DNA of 5,861 bases from contig DNDT01000023.1 in assembly GCA_003487525.1 (NCBI GenBank), forward strand, positions 1 to 5,861, in the 5' to 3' direction. A program made the position numbers and the translations under genes. This stretch comes from Flavobacteriales bacterium. Its GTDB lineage: Bacteria > Bacteroidota > Bacteroidia > Flavobacteriales_E > Vicingaceae. The notes beneath the pieces were generated by a model. That model saw only the letters and a list, made by a program, of their open reading frames with translations. It was not told the DNA's origin and searched no databases. How positions within the stretch are numbered: the stretch's first letter is position 1; each line of letters starts with the position of its first letter. Shown one piece after another: positions 1 to 5,861 of this stretch.

Positions 1-41
1 ACTGCAACCTATTTTCACTTATTTTTATAACCTGAAGCAAT

Positions 42-782
42 ATGAAAGTTTTTTATCACATAGGCCGTTACTTCATTCTTCTCACCAAGGTATTTCAAAA
101 ACCTGAAAAGACATATATGTTTGTGGATCAGGTTTTTAAAGAAATAATGAAGCTGTGTATCGGCTCATTGGGCATCATTTCCATTATCTCGTTTTTTCTG
201 GGTGCCGTTATTACAATCCAGACACAGTCCAACATTTCCAGTGCGCTGATTCCGGTTTACACAGTTGGATTTGCGGTGCGACAGTCAATGATTTTAGAAC
301 TGTCACCTACCATTATATCTCTGATACTTGCCGGAAAGGTCGGTTCAAACATTGCGTCCGAAATTGGAACCATGCGGGTAACCGAGCAGATAGACGCTCT
401 TGAAATAATGGGTGTGAACTCGGCGTCCTATCTGATTTTTCCGAAAATTACAGCCACGGTTTTAATAAATCCATTTCTTATTATTTTGTCCATGGGTATT
501 GCAATTTTCGGCGGTTGGCTTGCCGGTATTTTCACCGATATTGTGGCATCACATGACTTCATCTACGGAGTTCAGTATGATTTTAAAAGTTTTTCGGTTA
601 CCTACGCCATGATAAAGACGGTCGTTTTTGCCTTTATTATCACTTCAGTGCCTGCCTATCACGGATATTATACCAACGGTGGATCTCTGGAGGTTGGCAG
701 CTCGAGTACCAAGGCGGTTGTATACAGTAGCATAGCCATATTGATAATGAATTACATCCTCACACAACTACTGCTCATTTGA
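42..782 (+). CDS. mlaE: MlaE-family ABC transporter permease (lipid transport)
   Basis: This 246-residue protein is an inner-membrane permease of the MlaE (YrbE) family, which pairs with an MlaF-type ATPase and an MCE protein to move phospholipid or other lipids between inner and outer membranes. The family hallmark is the segment EIGTMRVTEQIDALE at residues 107-121, preceded by ELSP (86-89) and AGKVGSNIASE (97-107), close to the usual RELGP...AGRVGSAIAAELGTM pattern. Residues 1-35 resemble the amphipathic N-terminal interface helix; hydrophobic membrane spans are visible at about 38-60, 84-105, 137-165, 188-206 and 225-245. The length fits the family. The ATG at 42 is the first possible start, because a TGA at 33-35 is in the same frame; no Shine-Dalgarno sequence precedes it. 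The stop overlaps the start of the ATPase gene by 4 bases, indicating co-transcription and probably translational coupling. The transported substrate cannot be told from sequence. The family call is firm; the exact Mla role is inferred from homology. Confidence 0.93.
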   Translation: MKVFYHIGRYFILLTKVFQKPEKTYMFVDQVFKEIMKLCIGSLGIISIISFFLGAVITIQTQSNISSALIPVYTVGFAVRQSMILELSPTIISLILAGKVGSNIASEIGTMRVTEQIDALEIMGVNSASYLIFPKITATVLINPFLIILSMGIAIFGGWLAGIFTDIVASHDFIYGVQYDFKSFSVTYAMIKTVVFAFIITSVPAYHGYYTNGGSLEVGSSSTKAVVYSSIAILIMNYILTQLLLI

Positions 783-1522
783 TAGAAGTACGTCATATAT
801 CAAAATCTTTTGCCGACAAGGAAGTGTTAAAGGATATCTCCTTTGTTTTTGAAAGGGGCAAAAACAACCTCGTTATCGGGGCAAGTGGTTCGGGAAAATC
901 TGTTCTTACAAAGTGCATCGTGGGATTGCATGAGCCATCCAGTGGCAAGGTACTGTTTGACGGAAGAGATTATACGTCAATGAGTTTTAAGGATCGAAAG
1001 GAAATAAGAAGAGAAATCGGCATGTTGTTTCAGGGAACCGCGCTTTTTGATTCCATGACAATCGAAGAGAATGTTTCATTTCCGCTGAAAATGCATTCCA
1101 CAATGTCCGAGAAAGAAATGCGAGATCGGGTAAATTTCTGCCTGGAACACGTGAATCTGACCGATGTAAATCACCTGTACCCTTCTGAATTAAGTGGAGG
1201 CATGCAAAAAAGAGTCGGTATTGCCAGGGCAATTACACTCAATCCAAAGTATCTTTTCTGTGACGAGCCAAATTCGGGTCTTGACCCGCAGACGGCCATT
1301 GTGATAGATAATCTTATCACTGAGATCACGCGGGAATTTGATATCACCACCATAACAGTCACACACGACATGAACAGCGTCATGGAGGTGGGTGATAAAA
1401 TCCTGTTCATTTATCAGGGCCAGAAATGGTGGGAAGGAGATAAACATGATATTCTGAAGTCAGACAACAATGAGTTGAACGAATTCGTGTTTGCCTCCGA
1501 AATAATGAAAAAGATAAGATAA
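779..1522 (+). CDS. mlaF: MlaF-family ABC transporter ATP-binding protein
   Basis: This 247-residue protein is the ATPase of the permease encoded just upstream and should bind its cytoplasmic face, hydrolysing ATP to drive lipid transport. All ABC motifs are present: Walker A GASGSGKS (34-41), Q-loop Gln85, signature LSGGMQ (138-143), Walker B ending in Asp162-Glu163, D-loop SGLD (166-169) and switch His196. The segment GMLFQGTALFDSMT (81-94) is typical of MlaF rather than of general ABC ATPases. Asn165 replaces the Thr commonly seen in DEPTSGLDP; I do not think this impairs function. The start is TTG at 779, inside the permease stop (TTGA overlap). The next in-frame Met is residue 68, beyond Walker A, and a TAG at 728-730 blocks the frame upstream, so TTG is the only sensible start. 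It begins IEVRHISKSF, as ABC ATPases usually do. No MCE/MlaD gene follows; the gene runs directly into a terminator hairpin. Confidence 0.93.
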   Translation: MIEVRHISKSFADKEVLKDISFVFERGKNNLVIGASGSGKSVLTKCIVGLHEPSSGKVLFDGRDYTSMSFKDRKEIRREIGMLFQGTALFDSMTIEENVSFPLKMHSTMSEKEMRDRVNFCLEHVNLTDVNHLYPSELSGGMQKRVGIARAITLNPKYLFCDEPNSGLDPQTAIVIDNLITEITREFDITTITVTHDMNSVMEVGDKILFIYQGQKWWEGDKHDILKSDNNELNEFVFASEIMKKIR

Positions 1523-1523
1523 A

Positions 1524-1552
1524 AAAAAGCCCCGTTATAAACGAGGCCTTTT
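1524..1552. terminator. Shared bidirectional rho-independent terminator between convergent genes
   Basis: An inverted repeat lies between the two converging stop codons. GCC at 1529-1531 pairs with GGC at 1545-1547 and CGTT at 1533-1536 with AACG at 1540-1543, around an ATA loop. An A-run (1521-1528) on one side and TTTT (1549-1552) on the other can extend the stem or act as the U-tract. Read on the plus strand, the stem has a C-A mismatch (1532/1544) and only four Ts follow, so it is the weaker direction. Read on the minus strand the same pair becomes a G-U wobble and a run of eight Us follows, so it should terminate the secreted-protein gene more strongly. Termination is inferred from structure only. 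Confidence 0.8.
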
Positions 1553-1570
1553 CTTACTGTTATGCTGTTA

Positions 1571-2824
1571 TCAGTGCTTCACAACCATTTTCTTGGTGAT
1601 CTGACCTGCATCTGTCTTGAAAGAATAGTAATAAATACCATTGTTCAAGTTCGTTGCATCCAGGCTTACCTGATGTGAACCGGCACTTTTAAATCCTTCT
1701 GAAATTGACTTCACAGACTTACCTGTAATGTCAAATACTTCAATGGCTACGTTGCTTGAATTAACAAGTGTGTAATCAATTGTTGTAGTACTGCTAAATG
1801 GGTTTGGATAGTTCTGGCTCAATTTAGACAAGTCATTGTTGTAGTCATTGACTCCAAAAAAGTCACCACCATAGGTCAAGTGAACTCCCATTGAGTAGTT
1901 CTGTGTCTGAGAAGCTTCGTTTGTTCCTTTTTCATAAGATGCGTTTCCGTTACAGTCAATGTAAGCTTCAAATCCACTCCATACTCTCATTGAATCATTT
2001 GCACCAACACGCTTTGCCCAATGTGGATCCTGGAAGAAAATACGGCTTGGTGTAAGACCTGCTTCACGCAATGTCCATGACTCTACAGAACCTGTAAAGG
2101 TAGGAGCAACCTGACAAGTGATTTTGCTGTCCCAGCTATTGATCAGGCAAGAAGCAGAATCCAGTGGATACTTACCTTTAAACGACATTTCAAAATACAC
2201 ACCTCTGTTAATGTAAGGAAGAGTAACGCCTACCGGTACTGTAAACTCAGGCAAGAAACCAATTTCCAGGCCAGGAGTGAAATCCTTGCTGGTAAGGGTC
2301 TGAGTCCAGATAACTGTACCTGTTTGTGACGGACCACCACCCAATGGAAGGGTCTTCAATGTCAGGATCACTTCATTGTCAAGTCCTGAATGATTTTTGT
2401 GACCCATGTTGAATATGACAGAGTCAATAATGATATAGTCAACATTTGGAATACGTCCGATCGAATCAAAACCGTAAACATCAAAATTGGACGCATCAAA
2501 AATATGAGTGAAAGCAGTTCCGACAAGTGTGCGGGCTGAGTCATTCATTTGGCTGTAAAAACGCTTGATCTGATTGTCATCGCCAAGAGCGTATCCATCC
2601 AATTCAGTCAGGAAATAATCCAGGTACAATTGCTTGTCCGAAGCTGTTTTATTGTTTGATTTCGAAAAAGGTCTTTCTGAAATTTTTCCGTCTTTGTTAA
2701 CGTAATATTTTTTATCGGTGTTTCTAACAACGCCGTAGCCACCTTGGTCAGGCGCTGACGACATTTGTGCTATCGCTGCTGCACCAAAAATTACAGCAAG
2801 TGAAAGAGTAAATAATTTCTTCAT
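1571..2824 (-). CDS. Secreted protein with T9SS type A C-terminal sorting domain
   Basis: This 417-residue protein is predicted to be exported through the type IX secretion system. Residues 1-19 form a classical signal peptide (KK, then a hydrophobic core, then AAAIA) with likely cleavage before Gln20; a Gln at +1 is common in Bacteroidota signal peptidase I substrates and is often cyclised to pyroglutamate. Residues 335-417 are a type A sorting domain: LSQNYPNPF at 335-343, a beta-rich middle with IEVFDITGK and NGIYYY, and a basic end KKMVVKH. Such domains are removed on secretion, and the protein is released or attached to surface lipopolysaccharide. The region between (20-334) I do not recognise: it looks beta-rich, with three Cys (226, 237, 291) and no catalytic motif I can name. 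DCNGNASYE (290-298) resembles a short calcium-binding loop, but weakly. The ATG at 2824 is right because the signal peptide begins there. The gene has its own promoter and a good terminator, so it is probably monocistronic. Enzyme, adhesin or structural roles are all possible. Confidence 0.9.
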   Translation of the reverse strand: MKKLFTLSLAVIFGAAAIAQMSSAPDQGGYGVVRNTDKKYYVNKDGKISERPFSKSNNKTASDKQLYLDYFLTELDGYALGDDNQIKRFYSQMNDSARTLVGTAFTHIFDASNFDVYGFDSIGRIPNVDYIIIDSVIFNMGHKNHSGLDNEVILTLKTLPLGGGPSQTGTVIWTQTLTSKDFTPGLEIGFLPEFTVPVGVTLPYINRGVYFEMSFKGKYPLDSASCLINSWDSKITCQVAPTFTGSVESWTLREAGLTPSRIFFQDPHWAKRVGANDSMRVWSGFEAYIDCNGNASYEKGTNEASQTQNYSMGVHLTYGGDFFGVNDYNNDLSKLSQNYPNPFSSTTTIDYTLVNSSNVAIEVFDITGKSVKSISEGFKSAGSHQVSLDATNLNNGIYYYSFKTDAGQITKKMVVKH

Positions 2825-2937
2825 AACAGTTTATTAATAATGGTTTAAAGCAAAAATAAGAAATGATTCCGTTCAAAAATTGATCTTTGGCATGAAATCA
2901 AAATAAGTTTTGCTAAAGTTTACTAAAAAAAGCATTC
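2825..2937. other. Intergenic gap between gcvP and the T9SS-cargo gene
   Basis: This 113-base AT-rich gap separates two genes on the same strand. Its half nearest the secreted-protein gene holds that gene's promoter. The half nearest gcvP has a run of seven Ts on the minus strand (2931-2925), preceded only by a 4-base-pair hairpin (CATT/AATG) that overlaps the gcvP stop codon, too weak to call a terminator. Two near-identical copies of an 11-12 base unit, AAGTTTTGCTAA (2905-2916) and AAGTTTACTAA (2916-2926), lie side by side; they are low in complexity and may be chance. Some gcvP read-through into the next gene is therefore possible. I see no small gene or RNA gene here. Confidence 0.6.
2851..2879 (-). 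promoter_or_regulatory. Candidate Bacteroidota-type promoter of the T9SS-cargo gene
   Basis: On the minus strand, TATTTTTG (2858-2851) matches the Bacteroidota -7 consensus TAnnTTTG exactly, 26 bases before the ATG at 2824. A TTTTTG at 2879-2874 could serve as the -33 element (TTG/TTTG), but the gap of 15 bases between them is shorter than the roughly 17-23 usually reported. Transcription would begin near 2845, giving a leader of about 20 bases that is AT-rich and lacks a Shine-Dalgarno sequence. AT-rich DNA produces chance matches, so the -7 box is a reasonable call and the -33 box is uncertain. Confidence 0.55.
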
Positions 2938-5793
2938 CTAATGAGCCATTTCGTACGACTCAGTCGGAGGGCAGGCGCATACTAAGTTCCTGTCTCCGAA
3001 GGCATTGTCAACCCGTTTAACCGATGGCCAAAATTTGTTTTCCTGTACCCATTTCAGTGGATAAGCCGCTTTTTTTCTTGAGTACGAATGATTCCAGTCG
3101 TCGCTCATGACATTTCTTGCAATGTGCGGAGCATTTTTCAATACATTATCCTCTGCATCTGCGATTCCTGTTTCTACCTCACTGATTTCTTTACGAATTG
3201 AAATCAAAGCATCAACGAAACGATCAAGTTCCTCAAGGCTTTCGCTTTCCGTAGGTTCGACCATTATGGTTCCGGCAACCGGGAACGAAACAGTTGGTGC
3301 GTGAAATCCATAGTCCATCAGCCTTTTTGCAATGTCGGTAACCTCAATGCCAGCTGTTTTTTTGAATTCCCTGCATTCCAAAATCATTTCGTGAGCAGCC
3401 ATTCCTTTTTTGTTTTTGTACAAAACATCGTAATGATCGGTCAACCTGCTTTTCAGGTAATTGGCATTTAATATGGCAATTTTGGTTGATTGGGTCAGTC
3501 CTGCGTGACCTAACATTCTGATATAGCCATAAGATATTACCAGTACGAGTGCACTTCCGAACGGAGCGGCAGAAATTGCTTTTATCGGGTTATTGCCACC
3601 GGTTGCAACGATGGGATTGCTTGGAAGGAAGGGGGCCAAATGCGATGCAACACAAATCGGGCCCATTCCGGGACCTCCTCCACCATGAGGTATGGCAAAG
3701 GTTTTATGAAGATTGAGGTGACAAACGTCGGCCCCAATTTCACCCGGGCTTGTCAGTCCGACCTGAGCATTCATATTCGCACCGTCCATGTATACCTGAC
3801 CTCCGTTTTCATGAACGATGTCGATGATTTTTTTGATGTCTTCCTCGAAAACACCGTGAGTAGAAGGATAGGTAACCATCAAACAGGAAAGCCTGTCCTT
3901 ATACATTTCCGCTTTTTCCTTGATATCGGCAAGGTCAATATTCCCGTTATCCTCGGTTTTCGTCACAACCACCTGCATTCCGGCCATTACTGCGCTGGCA
4001 GGATTCGTTCCGTGAGCCGAAGAAGGGATGAGCGCAATGTCACGGTGTAAATCTCCGCGGCTTTCATGATACGCCCTGATGACCATAAGACCGGCGTATT
4101 CTCCCTGTGCGCCGCTGTTTGGCTGCAAGGACGTAGCGCTTAATCCGGTAATTTCGGTTAAGTAGTTTTCAAGGTTTTTAAGCATTTCCATATATCCCTG
4201 AGCCTGATCGGCAGGAGCAAACGGATGGATTCCGCCCAGTTCTGCCCAGCTCAATGGCAATAATTCACTTGCTGCATTTAGTTTCATGGTACACGAGCCA
4301 AGCGGTATCATTGAAAAATTAAGTGAAAGATCCTTGTTTTCCAGTCGTTTGATGTAGCGCATCATTTCTGTTTCTGAATGATAGGCCGAAAACACCGGAT
4401 GTGTCATATAAGCACTTTTTCGCGTGAATTTCGCAGGGATTGCGTTTTCATTTGACATTGAACCGTTCACTGTTTCCTGACCACCAAAAATTCCCACCAG
4501 GGCATTCAGATCTGTCATTTTTGTGGTTTCATCAACCGAAATTCCGATGTAGCCATTTTCGTAATACCTGAAGTTGATTCCGGCATTTTCCGCCTTGTTT
4601 CTGATGTCTGCCTGAGTCGAAACGTCACCGGCTAGGCAAAGGGTGTCAAAGAAACTTTCATTTTCTTGTTTCCAACCCAGTTTCGTTAGTTGTTGGTTTA
4701 GCCAGTGTGCTTTGGAAGCCACTTCTCCGGCTATTCTTTTAATTCCTTCGGGTCCGTGATACACAGCGTACATTCCGGCCATAACAGCCAACAAGACCTG
4801 GGCCGTGCAAATGTTGGACGTGGCCTTGTCTCGTTTAATGTGTTGTTCTCTGGTCTGAAGCGCCATTCTGAGTGCGGAATTTCCTTCTGAATCAATGGAA
4901 ACTCCGATGATCCTTCCCGGAATGTGTCGCTTAAACTCTTCCTTCGTAGAAAAATATGCCGCATGTGGGCCTCCGAATCCAAGTGGAATTCCGAAACGCT
5001 GTGTGGTTCCGACCACCGCATCCGCTCCCCATTCTCCGGGAGGGGTCAACAGTGCAAGCGATAATATATCGGCCGCGGCAACAATTTTTACATCCAGGGA
5101 CTTGGCTGTGGCAACAAATTCACTGTAATCAAATACATTTCCCTCAGAACTGGGATACTGCAATAACGCACCAAAGTACGAATTGTCGAGTTTCATTTTT
5201 CTGTGATCATCCACGACAACTTCAATTCCAAGCGGTATAGCCCTAGTCTCGACAACAGCGATATTTTGAGGATGGGAATGTGAAGAGATGAAAAATTTAT
5301 TGGCATTGGCATTTCTGGCTTCTTTTGACCTGCTGTTGTAAAACATAATCATGGCTTCGGCAGCTGCTGTCGCCTCATCCAGCAGTGAAGCATTGGCGAT
5401 TTCCAATCCGGTAAGATCGATCACCATGGTCTGGAAATTCAAGAGAGCCTCGAGCCGGCCCTGAGAAATTTCTGCCTGATATGGGGTGTAAGCCGTATAC
5501 CAACCGGCATTTTCCAGAATATTTCGCTTGATTACACTTGGTAAAAGGCAGTCATTGTAACCCGTGCCTATGTATGATTTAAAAACCTTGTTTTTTCCGG
5601 CAAGCTCAGCAATGTGCTCAAGGTATTCATGTTCGGTCATGGCCTGCGGCAAGTTCATGTCACTTTTGGAGCGAATACTGTCGGGTATCGTTGCGTAGAT
5701 CAGATCGTCCAATGAGTCAAATCCGCATGTTTTAACCATTTTTTGCACATCCGAAGGACGCGGTCCAATGTGCCTGCTGCTGAAATTATCCAT
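2938..5793 (-). CDS. gcvP: Glycine dehydrogenase (decarboxylating), P-protein of the glycine cleavage system
   Basis: GcvP is the PLP-dependent, cytoplasmic P-protein of the glycine cleavage complex. It decarboxylates glycine and passes the aminomethyl group to the lipoyl arm of GcvH, feeding one-carbon units to tetrahydrofolate through GcvT. The 951-residue length is that of the single-chain form, with both the N-terminal half (starting near SRHIGP, 6-11) and the C-terminal half, rather than the split GcvPA/GcvPB type. Landmarks: [10 protein letters not shown] ending at Lys504, [11 protein letters not shown] in the C-terminal half, the PLP-lysine motif [17 protein letters not shown] with Lys697 as the Schiff-base residue, and the terminal [11 protein letters not shown] (933-943). 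No frameshift or missing motif is apparent. The ATG at 5793 is chosen over a TTG at 5838, because that TTG lies within the promoter -7 box and its 15 extra residues (Lys/Phe-rich) are not family-like. No gcvT, gcvH or lpd is adjacent, so the complex is encoded at scattered sites. Confidence 0.97.
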   Translation of the reverse strand: MDNFSSRHIGPRPSDVQKMVKTCGFDSLDDLIYATIPDSIRSKSDMNLPQAMTEHEYLEHIAELAGKNKVFKSYIGTGYNDCLLPSVIKRNILENAGWYTAYTPYQAEISQGRLEALLNFQTMVIDLTGLEIANASLLDEATAAAEAMIMFYNSRSKEARNANANKFFISSHSHPQNIAVVETRAIPLGIEVVVDDHRKMKLDNSYFGALLQYPSSEGNVFDYSEFVATAKSLDVKIVAAADILSLALLTPPGEWGADAVVGTTQRFGIPLGFGGPHAAYFSTKEEFKRHIPGRIIGVSIDSEGNSALRMALQTREQHIKRDKATSNICTAQVLLAVMAGMYAVYHGPEGIKRIAGEVASKAHWLNQQLTKLGWKQENESFFDTLCLAGDVSTQADIRNKAENAGINFRYYENGYIGISVDETTKMTDLNALVGIFGGQETVNGSMSNENAIPAKFTRKSAYMTHPVFSAYHSETEMMRYIKRLENKDLSLNFSMIPLGSCTMKLNAASELLPLSWAELGGIHPFAPADQAQGYMEMLKNLENYLTEITGLSATSLQPNSGAQGEYAGLMVIRAYHESRGDLHRDIALIPSSAHGTNPASAVMAGMQVVVTKTEDNGNIDLADIKEKAEMYKDRLSCLMVTYPSTHGVFEEDIKKIIDIVHENGGQVYMDGANMNAQVGLTSPGEIGADVCHLNLHKTFAIPHGGGGPGMGPICVASHLAPFLPSNPIVATGGNNPIKAISAAPFGSALVLVISYGYIRMLGHAGLTQSTKIAILNANYLKSRLTDHYDVLYKNKKGMAAHEMILECREFKKTAGIEVTDIAKRLMDYGFHAPTVSFPVAGTIMVEPTESESLEELDRFVDALISIRKEISEVETGIADAEDNVLKNAPHIARNVMSDDWNHSYSRKKAAYPLKWVQENKFWPSVKRVDNAFGDRNLVCACPPTESYEMAH

Positions 5794-5835
5794 GAATTGT
5801 TTTTTGTTTGTTTTTGCCTTCAAAAAAAAGTGGTG

Positions 5836-5843
5836 CAAATATA
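5836..5843 (-). promoter_or_regulatory. Promoter -7 box of gcvP
   Basis: TATATTTG on the minus strand (5843-5836) matches the Bacteroidota -7 consensus TAnnTTTG exactly, 42 bases before the gcvP ATG. Transcription would start near 5830, leaving a leader of about 36 bases that is A-rich just before the ATG and has no Shine-Dalgarno sequence. The leader is too short for a glycine riboswitch, so no riboswitch control is indicated from this promoter. The -33 element would fall beyond the right edge of the window and cannot be checked. Confidence 0.65.
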
Positions 5844-5861
5844 GTTAGAAGTTGGTAATTG

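Noticed and set aside
20..27. TATTTTTA as a possible -7 box for mlaE
   Set aside because: It misses the final G of TAnnTTTG, no TTG -33 element is visible upstream within the window, and it would leave a leader of under 10 bases. The true promoter probably lies left of the window.
2905..2926. Tandem 11-12 base repeat after gcvP
   Set aside because: Only two imperfect copies made of A/T-rich sequence; there is no regular array or partner element, so chance or slippage is the simplest explanation.
2918..2958. Rho-independent terminator for gcvP
   Set aside because: A run of seven Ts follows the gcvP stop on the minus strand, but the only hairpin before it is four base pairs without GC-rich pairing, too weak to call.
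3640..4050. 136-residue open frame on the plus strand
   Set aside because: It lies fully antisense to the strongly conserved PLP region of gcvP, lacks any recognisable motif, and its reading frame is explained by codon constraints of the opposite gene.
4731..5021. 96-residue open frame on the minus strand
   Set aside because: It is an out-of-frame shadow inside gcvP, which is intact across the region; there is no frameshift that would bring this frame into use.
5794..5835. Glycine riboswitch upstream of gcvP
   Set aside because: The leader from the predicted start is about 36 A/T-rich bases, far too short for a glycine aptamer, and shows no conserved aptamer pairing.
1..5861. A novel defence or mobile system
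   Set aside because: All four genes are housekeeping or cargo types with normal lengths; there are no transposase, integrase, nuclease, toxin or CRISPR signatures and no terminal inverted repeats.

Overview
The window looks like an ordinary chromosomal segment of a member of the Bacteroidota. The best evidence is a protein on the minus strand with a signal peptide and a C-terminal type IX secretion (T9SS) sorting domain, a system confined to that phylum. Two minus-strand genes also carry a TAnnTTTG-type -7 promoter element, the Bacteroidota sigma consensus. No start codon here has a convincing Shine-Dalgarno sequence, which is also usual for the phylum. I cannot place it below phylum.

Layout: positions 42-1522 on the plus strand hold a two-gene cassette, an MlaE-family permease followed by an MlaF-family ATPase, overlapping by 4 bases. 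About 50 bases after it, reading the other way, is the end of a secreted protein gene (1571-2824, minus). The two converge on one shared hairpin at 1524-1552 that can act as a terminator in both directions. Next, also on the minus strand, is gcvP (2938-5793), the full-length one-chain P-protein of the glycine cleavage system. Its promoter -7 box is at the right edge of the window. The only other non-coding stretch is the 113-base gap between gcvP and the secreted-protein gene, which holds the latter's promoter.

Functionally these are three separate units. MlaE and MlaF would form the inner-membrane core of a lipid transporter that works with an MCE (MlaD-type) protein not encoded here. GcvP is central glycine/one-carbon metabolism, with its partners GcvT, GcvH and Lpd encoded elsewhere. 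The secreted protein goes to the cell surface or medium by the T9SS; its main domain (about residues 20-334) is not one I recognise and is the least explained part of the window. I found no mobile element, CRISPR array, tRNA, rRNA or riboswitch, and no sign of a new multi-gene system.
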